Below, in pieces: positions 11,901 to 21,990 of a stretch of DNA of 64,000 nt; position 1 is the first letter of the stretch, and each line of letters opens with the position of its first letter. The notes beneath the pieces are model-generated. The model did not search any database, was not told where the DNA came from, and saw nothing but the letters and a program-made list of their open reading frames with translations. Both the position numbers and the translations under genes were made by a program. This stretch comes from Edolisoma coerulescens (lineage: Eukaryota > Chordata > Aves > Passeriformes > Campephagidae): contig VWZW01002569.1 of NCBI GenBank assembly GCA_013397115.1, positions 2,471,645 to 2,535,644 on the forward strand. Reading direction: 5' to 3'.

Positions 11901-14900
11901 AACACTAATTCAGTCGTCTTTTTAGGCCCTCTTTTCTGCTATCTATAACACAGAAGGTTGCCATCTGTTGTCATAATGTTTGACAATATTTCACAGTCTC
12001 ACACATATTCTTTATGTATAAAAGTGCATTTTCACAAGGACTGGTGCACTGTCTAAAAGATTTTTGATACATAAAAGGTTTGTATAGGAGCAGTAACTGG
12101 CTTTATTTGCAGCATTCCAAATCAAAATATTTTCTTTAGACCATATTAGGTGTTATCCAGATTTCAAAACATCCCCTTCATTCACACATAATCAACAAAT
12201 TTAGGAGTGAACCTCAGGAAAAGATCTTCCTCTAATTCCCTGGGCTACCTTCGAAGATATTATTTTAACTGCCAGATTCTCAAGAGTTTTCCCTGAACCC
12301 TGTAAACACATCGTCCATCTGCATCTCTAATACCCTCGTTCCTGAATGCTGCACCTGCTCTTAGACCAATGACACAGATGTTTTTGACCAGTTGTTGAAA
12401 AAAACCAAGTGTTCTCAATTGGCTGCAGTACAGTTGGTCTTGTCTTGGATATTTTTTCTTTAATTTACTTACTTATTTTACTCAGTTCATTCTATGAGTC
12501 TTTCATCCAGAAATTGAATGGGGAAAAAGTTAGCAGTTCACATGAGCATTCTATGCATATTTCCAGTTAGAAGATGAACTAGAAAACTTAAACTCAAGAT
12601 ACTCTGAACAAACATGCATCTCTTTTTATTGTAAACATAATAAACTAAAAATTACCCAATGTTACATTCTTATGAGCATAAAAAAGTGGAGCCAAAGAAG
12701 TGTGACTGTTTAAGAACAAGTTCCGATGTCCTCCATAGTAGCAAATACATTTTTTTATGAAATACAGAATTTATCATGGAGATATATCATGCCTGAGAAG
12801 AAAGCCACTTGCCGTGTTTTGAGGTAAAGGATCACATGGTAAATAACAATCACGTACTCTAGGTTTTGAATGCTCTAAAGACACAAACCCCTGTTGATCA
12901 CTTTTCTTCTTGTTTCTTGCATATATGATCATCAGTTAAATAATAACATTAACTCTGAGACAGTCATCATTAGGCTTCAGAGTCAACAAGACATTGAAGT
13001 GAAAGGACTGAATATAGGGCATTCTGAGCTGCTGTCTCCAGTTATTACAGAAGCTAGAGGCAACATGGCATCAATTCGCTGTCAGTCCAAGTGGGGAAGG
13101 CTATTTTTGCAATTATATGCTAGAGGCTATTTTTAATGAAGGATTAGAATTTGGAGCACAAGATGACAGCTTCCTAAAACAATAGGGCTTGTTCAGCTGC
13201 TGTGAGCCAACATCATTCATCTGCTGAGTCGTGGCCCTGATCCGTCAAAGCACTGGATCTTCAAGGAGACTATTTGCATATTTTTCAGTTTTATTACTTG
13301 AGCACCTGGGAGCTTTTTGTCATGGGCAAGAATGGCACTCTGAAAGGCACTGTATGGACACCAGCAAAACAGCCCTGCCCCTAGCAGTTTACAGTCTAAG
13401 CTTTCTTCAAGTTTAGGGTTCTGTTGGATTGAGGACTCCCTGTATCTCCTAATCCCATTCCAGTAACACAGATGCTATGAGACAGTGGGCAAGCACAGAA
13501 TTTTTCTCTTCCAAACTGCACCAGTTAAAAAAATGGCCAGGGAGAAATACTAATACGACAGTAGGAAATCCTTACTTGGGCTAGAATACAAGTAGAAAAA
13601 TGCAGTTTACCAGCCCATAATTCTGAATCCAGGCTGATATTTTTTGCACTTTAGAATAAGAATGTGCTCTCTAATATTCTATTTTAGAAAGTGCACTCTC
13701 TTCTAGGGAGTCTGCAGTTTGGCTTCAAAAGTCACCGAGTTTTTTATTACGTAATTAATTGACCCCATTAAAACATACTGCAAATTCCTCAGCTGAAAGC
13801 AACAGTCTTATTGAAGGGATGAGTTGGATTCTCAGCTGCCAACCCTTAAGCTTAGTGAAGTAACGGAATTAAAATGGGCTTAAATTGTCATTTTTGGAAG
13901 AGCTCTGTTTCTCTTAGTGTTTTGGCACATCACAACACAGACTGTTGACATGTACAAAAATCTAGTACAACATGGTGAGTCAAATTATTTGGCTAGTGTC
14001 ACTCTGCAGAAGTCTGTCACAGTGTTAATACCCAGATTTGATAGATTCTGGAAAAATGTCATTGTATATCCTGTGTTCAAGCTCTTTCTGCTGGGAGTGT
14101 AGTGAAAGCTATCAGAAAGCTCTTATGTTACATAGAATACTCTAGCAGGCACTTACCCTGAAGTTTTGTGGTCATAATTTAGCATGCAACTACAGGATAT
14201 TACACAGAAATGTCTGCAGATAAATTAAAATAAACAAACTCCACTGTGAGTACAGCTCAACGGGAACTCAAAGTATCTTACAGTGGCAAGAAAAAGAGCA
14301 GCGCTTATATGCTCTAAACAGGGAATGAAGGAACAAGAGAGGATTTATGACAATGGTGAACACTTGTGGTGTCCATTCTCTAAGAAGGAAGTGGAAAAAA
14401 AGGAAAATGTGGAGAAAGCATCCCAAGAGCTAAAGAGAATGCTTTACAATGAGACACTCTAGGAGCTCAGTATATTTACATTTTTGAAGCAAGACTGAGA
14501 AGTAACAATATTTCAGTAAGAAAATATCTTCTTAGGTAGCAAATACTGTGAAAAATTCTAGAAGAGAGAAGTATAGCAAGAACTCAAAGGGTGGGAAGCT
14601 TAAGCTTCCGATCAGAATAAATGTATCTGGGGTTTATGCTGCAGGCGGGTGATTAAGTTTTGGAACTCTGTTCCACTAGAAATAGTAGTATTCTTTTACA
14701 TTGTCGGACTTCTTCCATGTAAGACTGGTCACCTTTATGAAGATATTCTTTCACTGAAGCACAAGTTATTTGGATTTTATATCTGTAATTTGGGATATGT
14801 GTGGGTCTGTGATAATACAAAGCCTGGATGAGATGATCACTTCCTGGCCTTCAACTCTATATGTTCTGGTAAAAAAAAAACAGATACAATTTCTTCAACA

Positions 14901-17900
14901 AGGATTTTCTCTCTACATTAAAATATTTATATTTAAAATAAACTCATTCTTAAGTCCCTGATTCTGCCCACTGCGTAACATGGGAGCCTAGGCTGGCTTA
15001 CTTGTGTTTGATTATGTAATATCAAATCAGAAAAATTAGCCCCCTAGCAGGCGAACAGGGTCACCATTCCATTCCACTCAATATTATATAAACAGGGAAT
15101 ACCAATAACCACTAGTCCCAAGAGCCCACATTTCAAACCTGACGAACAAGGGAAAAATATAGCATTATGACAGCCAAATGTTCTGTTCATTCTACAATTT
15201 TTCTTTATGAAAGGGCAGTGTAATAGGGATACTGCCCTCCTAAGGATACAGCTACCTGCTTTGTCTGCATCACTTTCAATCTCATCAAAAATGAGGGAAA
15301 AAATTACTGCAAATAGGTGGATATCATATCTTTGTCCCAGTACTACTTAGTGTTCACTGGCCAAAGACATTTAATTCAGTTAACAAGCGACCATGGGTTA
15401 CAAAGGGAAAAAATAACAGTACAATAAAGCATAGCTACCAGTCCAAGTTCCACCCAGCTGGGTCATTCCAATAATATTAATTCAGAATGTCTGCATGGCA
15501 TTACAGCAGTGCTACAGCTCCAGCGGCACTTGTGAATTACTCCATACAAATTTTCACCAGCTAAAAAGATGCATCATAAATACAAAACCCCATAAATATC
15601 TCATACTCACAGGGGGGGTTTTTTTGCATGATATATGATGTAACTGGTTACGGCAAATCAACCACCTCTAGAAACTAGGATTGGTGACATCCTTCTGCAC
15701 CCTTGATGCTTCTGTGGCTTCCAAGTTAACTAATGTATTTGCCCGGTGTAGATCCTTTAGATTGACTGTACATTTCTAATGTGCTATTGTGTATAGCATA
15801 CGGAGAGATACACAGAAAGTTAAAATGTTGTAAAAGAGAAGAGTTAAAACACATCCAGTTAAACTGGAACAAACACACACCCAAGGAAAAAAAAGTTTGA
15901 AGAAAAATATACTGATTTCAATATGAGAATGACAAAACAGGTTTTCTGTAGAGACTATGTTCCACATCAGGGTGCACCAAGAGAGCACTTGGGGCACCTG
16001 ACCACTCCCTAGAAGATGCTGGGTTCACCCTGAGAGGATGTCCAAAGCCCCACACCCTGACTGCAGTGAGTGTGCTGCTCCATGCAGTGCCATAGCAAGT
16101 GAGGTGCTGTAGAGAGAGACTTTGGCTGATCTCCATCTGTCCCATCACTTCAGCTGGAGGGGCAGCCAAGGTGGTTTGCCCTTCCATAGATACAGTGGGA
16201 AAACTGCAAGCCTTGGCAAACTTCTGCTGGTTCCAGTTGGTTTTGCTGGAATTCCACCTAGATATTTATTTTCTCATCAGACACCCCTGAGCTTGATATG
16301 GCGCGCCGCTTTTGTGGGGTTTAAGCAAAAAAAATTACAAAACAAATTACAATAGCCAAAAAAACCCCAGTAAAGTGTTGTGTCCTTTGAGTGTAAGGTT
16401 TTCAAAGTGACTAGTGATTTCAAAAGGTTTCCATATGACACGCACATGTCCAGCAGAGACCTTTTTAAAGTGTCCCAATCTACAGAGGTCAGATACTTCT
16501 CATTTCCTTAAAGTCTAGTGCCTTTCAAAGGCATTGAGATGAGCATTCAAATGCTGAGAAGCCTAAAATCACTAAATTGCTTAGGAAAAACTTGGAGCTA
16601 AAAATATACGTAACTGCAAGAGATTGATTTCAGCTGCTTGACATCAAAACCCAACAGTTGCCTTTTCGGTGGCCAAGAGCAAGGCTTACTTTCTCTGATA
16701 AAGTGTTCTCCAAAAGGAACTCATTGCATCTGACGGAAAATTAACACAGGGCATAGAAGATCACAAAAGACTATGACCTTTCTCCTATATAAATATTTAA
16801 TCAGGTACTTGACCTCACCGGATTACAAATTAACAGTAATTGGGACCCAAAAGGTTTCCTCCTCTTAACAATTTTTTTTCAATTGAACATGTTATTAAAT
16901 TGGTTCAACTATTTTTTTTTAGTAGAAGGGAATTTGTTACTTACAAAAAATATATTGAGGGACATTAGGAAGACTGCCATGCTTCTTACCAGTTTTCTGT
17001 ATCCATGTATTCATCTTCTTCCACACAAAGAAAGTCACCCATCTTACCTAAGTTTCATCTGAGGAGATTGTAGACACAAGGCACAACGTAGTTTGTCCTG
17101 GACCTCAAATCCCAGACAGCAGGTGAGATGCTTAGAGACCCCTGTTAATATCCTTTTCACCTTGTACACGTATGCAACAGAAACAGGGAGACTTCCACCA
17201 AAGCTTTTGATCATTTTTCAAAGCAGCAAAGGATGGATTTTGATCTAAGCTGGGACTTCAGTTCCATTTAGGACAATGATTCTGCAGCCTGGGAATTTTG
17301 TGTGCAACCATCCTATTAAATAACATGCACACGTCGTAAAAATTATATGGGCATGCCTATCCACTCACAGAGCTCTTGAGTCCATAATCTACACTCAAGC
17401 AAAACTACCACTGAAGTTTCCAAGAAGATTTTCATTTGCCCCAGGCTTTCTGACTCTAAAAAAAATGTTTCCTTCTTTCTTCATTAGTGTAGCAGTCTCC
17501 ACAACTTATGCTATATTTTTATCAACAATGCAATTATTCTCCCTGCATTTTCAAAAGTTCATAAAGCATACGGAAAAAATTCATATGAAAGGAAACAGCC
17601 AGCACATTTATAGGAGAGGACTTTTACTGGACATAAAATAATTTGGTTCAGCTGTGTGCAAGTTAAAAGAGAAGAAAAAACAAATACAGCAATTTTGTGG
17701 GATTCATTGCTTTTTCTTTACATCTGCAATTCAAAAACAACTTTGAAATGACAACTGTCTGCTAGCACAGATTCATTCCTATCTGCAAAGGGCCATGGGC
17801 ATTTTTAATACCACTGTATTTTCCTGTGCCACAGGAAAAATTCCCATGTCACAATGATCTCTGCCCTTCTGAACAAGAAGGGTCTCTCTCTTTCCCTGGG

Positions 17901-18495
17901 ACTACACATGTGCATCTTCCATTTCAGCAGGCGTCACAGCGCTCAACACAGCTCAGTTGCAACCTTTCAGGTCTAACAAAACCTGCTTTGGATGGCCAGA
18001 GACTGCCCTAGACACAGAAGGGGAGGAAGAAGCCTGTGGAATGAAGAGCTCAGACCAAGCCTGCCAGTGGCAGAAGGCAGTTTTACATGTGAACAGGCCA
18101 CAGCAAAAGTGAAAGGAGAACGCAAAGAAATGACAGTGGGAAACAGGCCTTCAGATTCATCCAGCTATTTGCCAAACTAATCTCAATGCCAGGGCTGATG
18201 GAAGTACAAAGGTGACTTTGAGCCCAGCCTTGACAGGTAAGTACTGGTGATCAGAGACATCTTGTTCTTGAAGCTTTTTGGTGTCTGTTCGTCATGTCAT
18301 GAAGACCAAGGTCGTGCTGACCTTCACCCTGGCAATAGCTAAAACCACATTAAATACCAGGCCCCTACACACCACAAGTGCTGTACCAGGCTTGTGCTGG
18401 GATGGCTAACCAGGGGAATTCCCCAGCTCTTTCATATGGTGATCTTGTAGCTCCAATTTAAACGAAGAACACGGATATCAGCCAACTACTAAAAT
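8907..18495. other. Unique AT-rich DNA, no gene recognised
   Basis: Nearly 10 kb with only short open frames (98 codons or fewer) and no recognisable domain, LINE 3' end or RNA gene. A 13-T run is found near 9617. A somewhat GC-richer patch lies at about 15960-16290. 11666-11684 shares 19 identical bases with 23067-23085. The C-terminal hAT segments are not visible downstream of 8906. Confidence 0.55.
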
Positions 18496-18714
18496 TTAAA
18501 TAAGTTTTCCTATAAGCCCAGTACTGAGATGATACATTTGTCTGAGAAGTCCATTCACTGGCTCAAGTCCCAGAATGTAAACCAGGTGATGTATCTTCAC
18601 TCCTTTTTTCTGACAGCAGTAATCTTGCCGAAGTCTGTATTTCTGGGCTGTGGCAAATACCTGGTGACTGTAACAGTACTTTGTCCATTTTGACTTCTCT
18701 AGGCTGTTTGCCAA
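18496..18714 (-). pseudogene. Possible integrase C-terminal remnant (Gypsy type)
   Basis: A 72-codon minus-strand frame lies where the end of integrase is expected if the element continues. It is basic and contains a 'QKYRLRQDYCC' stretch followed by 'HHLVYILG'. This loosely recalls the basic linker and the beginning of the small C-terminal barrel of Gypsy integrases. The similarity is weak and rests largely on position. Without an alignment it could equally be a chance open frame. Confidence 0.25.
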
Positions 18715-19325
18715 AAATCACAGTTATACATTGTTCTTTGATTCAGGCTTGCTTTTATGTCTCAGGTACCTATGCAGACTTGTATGGCTGATTTTCCTTT
18801 GTTTTTTCTCAGGGTTCTCTTGTGCCAAGTGTTTCGTGAGCAAATTCTTCCTTATGCAGAGAGAGTGTGCTCTGATGTGCCTCTGACACCTATGGTTAAA
18901 GAATTTCTAGAGTCTTTATGGGTACATATAGGTGCCTATGGGATTTGAGATGCCCTAATGTGTCCACCACAGCCTACAGCTCACACTGTAGTAACGCACT
19001 GGTCTCCTTTAAGTCTTGCATCATTCCTTGTGGATGTTTCAGGTATGTCTGTGCATCTTAAATGGAATAAGAAGCCTATACATGGGAGAATGAATCAAGC
19101 CTTTGATGTCTTATGTTAAAATGCATACGCTGTAGAAACGTTTGGGAGTTCAGAATTTGTGAAGTACAATAATAACCATTCCCTTTCTTAACAGTTATGC
19201 ATCAGTTGTAACACACTTGATCACAGCTAAACCTGTGGTCTTTTCAATTAGTTATATGCCTTGAGAGATGCTATGCTTATTCACATAAATCATGTTTCAC
19301 TTCTGATTTTTGGAACCTGGAACAT
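18715..19325 (-). other. Expected integrase core region, unreadable
   Basis: Between the integrase zinc-binding domain and the doubtful C-terminus there should be the DDE catalytic core. I could not find the D...D...E motif surroundings in any of the three minus-strand frames; stops occur in all of them. Either the core is too decayed to see or it has been replaced by deletion. The plus-strand frame of 63 codons at 18757-18948 has no recognisable content. Confidence 0.4.
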
Positions 19326-19620
19326 ACCAATAATACAGGCATTACAGGCTAACTTACAGAGGTCTACTTGATGCAGTTAAACCAATCCCCACTTATGTTC
19401 ACCATTTCTGATATCTGCCTCATCTGTAAACAGCATGCAACTTCACTGGTATGTTTTTTGACTAGTCATTCCAAAGTGTCCTTCTTGATGAACATCTTCC
19501 CTACATTTTATTTTGCCTTCCTGTGATAACTGCCATTCTTGTACTTCTTGTGACCGATCTTCAGATGATCCAATGTGAGCATGAGAAATGGTTTTGTGTT
19601 TTTCATCATTCTCTGCTTAT
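19326..19620 (-). pseudogene. Integrase HHCC zinc-binding domain relic
   Basis: Read in one minus-strand frame, a hydrophilic lead-in ends in 'EVQEWQLSQEGKIKCREDV' and is followed by 'HQEGHFGMTSQKTYQ' (19490-19446). H-x3-H followed by a glycine-rich turn is the usual start of the retroelement integrase zinc finger. The matching C-x2-C is found as 'CNAC' within 19361-19326. About 43 residues separate the second His from this Cys pair, somewhat more than usual, and stops interrupt the interval, so small insertions are likely. In a working element this domain helps integrase multimerise and engage the cDNA ends. The same motif is kept in host integrase-derived genes such as GIN1, but the reverse transcriptase upstream points to a whole element. 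Confidence 0.68.
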
Positions 19621-19978
19621 AGTTCACATGACTGCTTGCATAACTCATCCCACATTCAGGGTAAATACAGAGCTTCATACACTTGCAGTAGTCATACACT
19701 GTTATAGCTCATTCTAGGTCACCTGGTTGCTTACAATTACTACTTAATGTCTTAGCAGGACCTCCATATTCACAGCCTTCTCTCAAGCTTTGAAAAAAAA
19801 AATTGCAGTAAGCTTGCTTGGTAATGTTTCACCCAGTCCTTTCTTGTGTTTCGTAAGAAGTTATCTATGCTTAATGTCTTGTCTTTTGATTCTAGACAAA
19901 ATCACAAAACCTTTTATGGCTATTGCATGTTCTATTTAAAATATGCATTCATACATCTGTCCTGTGTCGCTGTCATAG
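19621..19978 (-). other. RT to integrase interval, RNase H not visible
   Basis: A complete element would carry an RNase H domain of over 100 residues here plus a linker. Only about 360 bases are present. I could not identify the catalytic Asp/Glu contexts in any frame. This supports a deletion, or decay beyond recognition by eye, between reverse transcriptase and integrase. Confidence 0.45.
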
Positions 19979-20640
19979 CCCTCGAGGCCTCTGCTGTAAA
20001 TGAGTTAGGCATCATTCATTTTGTGGTCTACTTCTCTTATTAGCTTGAGCTTTACAATTTGGAGTTGTTCAATTTGAGGATGCTTCTTCTTGCAATTTTT
20101 AGTGTTCTCCACAATCATTCTTGATGTTCAAAAATGGTCCTGCACATTTCCCTTGTGTCATTCACATGTATTTTCACCCCTGGGAGAAACACTCCTAGTG
20201 TTTGGGGTGTTTTTCTGCAATATGCTAAATGGATTCCAAAAGGCAATCCCAGGAAGTGACATTTGCAAAATGGTGATTTGAAAGCAAATTTCGAAGTGTT
20301 CAGCGTCCAGGGGAGTCTGCCAAAACCCTCCCTCTGTATCTAATCTTCTGAAGAGCTTGGCTTCTGCCATCTCAGCAAACATTTTGTTTCTTGAGAGCAA
20401 ATGGAAATGTTTTCCTTTTTTAATGATCTTGTTCAGCATCTTGTGGTCACTGCAAAATCTAAGACCAATCCTTTTTGCTCTTTTTCTCCACAGCTACAAA
20501 GAACAAGCCTGTTTTATTGCTCTGACTGATCCTGTGAATGAAGCCATCTGTTGTCATGTTTTGCTGCACTTTTATTAGTGCCACATGTAAGACATTCTGC
20601 ATCTTCCATTAACTGTACCTTGAATGTCACCAGGTGACCC
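19979..20640 (-). pseudogene. Ty3/Gypsy reverse transcriptase relic
   Basis: The most secure part of the element. An N-terminal connection segment is seen at 20639-20595 ('GHLVTFKVQLMEDAE'). Further along, 'GLRFCSDHKMLNKIIKKG' and 'AKLFRRLDTEGGFWQTPLD' match the palm segments that carry the first catalytic Asp and the 'SGFWQ' motif typical of Gypsy RT. After a frameshift near 20290 come 'FKSPFCKCHFLGLPFGI', with the Gypsy-diagnostic LPFGI at 20246-20232, then 'PGVKIHVND' at 20183-20157. This last is the position of the catalytic double Asp, where the first Asp is now Asn. It is followed by a helix rich in E, H and R and by 'LKLNNSKL' (to 20055). The 'LIYSRGLE' segment near 20005-19982 corresponds to the GHxIS-type motif that starts the connection to RNase H. 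At least two frameshifts and several stops make it non-functional. Confidence 0.85.
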
Positions 20641-20699
20641 CTTTTTTCTGCAAGCACGCTTCACTTCACGCATTGGCACATTCACGTCTGGTTCATGTT

Positions 20700-20960
20700 G
20701 TTCCCGGGGCTATGAATCTACTGGGCTTTGGCACACATTCCAGTGACGAGACCAAACTTATGCCCGTGGACTACTTGCTCTCCTTAATGCATTACCACAA
20801 CGTCTTGATTTACTCTTTGTGCCTTTGAACATCAGTGACACTTCACACTTGGCCAGGCCTGGAATTTGTCCCTTGCTTTAAGATTTCAGTCTCACCTTTG
20901 ACTTCTCCAACTTCATACTTTCTTTTGAACAAGTGTGTTTCAGTTTTTCTCGCTTATTTC
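20700..20960 (-). pseudogene. Retroviral-type aspartic protease relic
   Basis: Directly upstream of RT on the minus strand, 'EISEKN' (about 20960-20943) is followed by 'KLEKSKVRLKS' at 20913-20881, a stop, and 'SKGQIPGLAKCEVSLMFKGT' at 20877-20818. This pattern matches the middle of Gypsy proteases: a flap-proximal strand, a basic segment, a strand with a conserved Gly, then alternating hydrophobics. The catalytic D-T/S-G triplet expected just before 'ISEK' is not preserved, and the C-terminal GRxWL-type end is only vaguely traceable. The assignment depends partly on its position before RT. Confidence 0.55.
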
Positions 20961-21780
20961 ATTTGTGCTCCTGGGCCTAATTTGTGCATCACATGGAGGC
21001 CATTTGTGCTTTGTTTTATTAGCCATTCTTTTGACTTTGCAGCATCTTTCTTTGTTGAGCAAATGCACAGCTCACCTCTGCACACTATTTATTCATTTCA
21101 TTACCTGCTCTAGTCTGAGTGATTTTGCAAACACATGGCTTGTTTTCCTTTCTTGATACTGGCACATATACTGGGCTGGTTTATATTCATTCGCATCAGC
21201 TGAAAAAGCTATTTTTGTCCTTTTCTTTAAAGAAAAAGTTTTCTCCTACAGACCCATTTGACTGGTGTTCACAGACATAGGCTCAAGCATTTAGTTTGAG
21301 AATTCAGAGAACTTTCTACTGATTCACCTCAAAGTGTGTAGCTTTGAACAAGGGCACTTTTCATTGCCCTAAATTCACAAGGACCAGCTAGTTCTGAGTC
21401 TGTGCTCAGTTAGTCTCTTGTTCCATCTATATTATCAATAAAATCTCTTCTAGAGGATTTTTATCACCCTGGTGGAACTCTGAAGATCAAATGTCCATTT
21501 CATTCACTTTGCTCTTGAGAAAAATGTGGTCCTTCTATTCACCAAACTTGGTCAAAAACTGTGTCACTCTTATGTTTTATTTGACTTTACAGTATTCATA
21601 CAGCCTCTGCACATCTGCTTGAGCTTTCTCCTTATCTTTTCAGCATTCACCATAATTTTAAAATATCAGAAATTTTATCTACCCCAGGCACTGGTTCTTT
21701 AGCAGGGAGAAAAATAAATTTCTATTTTTCTGCTCAAGGAAAGCTTAGCCCCAGCTGGTTCTTCTTTTGGTTTTGTTTTT
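20961..21780 (-). other. gag to protease interval, no zinc knuckle seen
   Basis: In Gypsy-type elements this interval usually carries the gag C-terminus with CCHC zinc knuckles. No C-x2-C-x4-H-x4-C pattern is visible in the minus-strand frames. Plus-strand open frames of 73 and 92 codons (20935-21156, 20835-21113) are overlaps without recognisable content. Confidence 0.4.
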
Positions 21781-21990
21781 CTAGACCCTGAAATAGATCC
21801 TCTTGGTGGCCTGCTGATAAAATTGCTGAGCTACCACAATTGTGTCTCTCTGTGATGAAAGCAACATCTCCCATCCATAAGTCACCCTCTGAGCGATCAC
21901 TGCTTTTCCAGTCCTTATGTCTCCACAGGCAATCACAGAAGATTTGCAGATCTGCCAGCTCTCCATCAGTTTGTGAAAGTTAGTCCTAAT
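21781..21990 (-). pseudogene. gag (capsid-like) relic of the Gypsy element
   Basis: A minus-strand frame reads 'TNFHKLMESWQICKSS' then 'VIACGDIRTGKAVIAQ' then 'TYGWEMLLSSQRDTIVVAQQ'. Gypsy-type Gag capsid C-terminal regions typically show a short 'C-N-F-G' entry, a helix ending in 'LVCGI', a Q-rich helix, and a final helix starting with 'LT' and containing an 'A/S-M-E' core. The order of these features agrees and the position upstream of protease is right. Individual identities are few, so the assignment is moderate and relies on context. Confidence 0.48.

Noticed and set aside
18757..18948. 63-codon plus-strand frame inside the Gypsy region
   Set aside because: It lies antisense to the expected integrase region and has no recognisable content.
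18946..18960. 15-base identity (TGAGATGCCCTAATG) with a site near 63579
   Set aside because: A match of this length is expected about once or twice by chance in a 64-kb window. The flanks differ.
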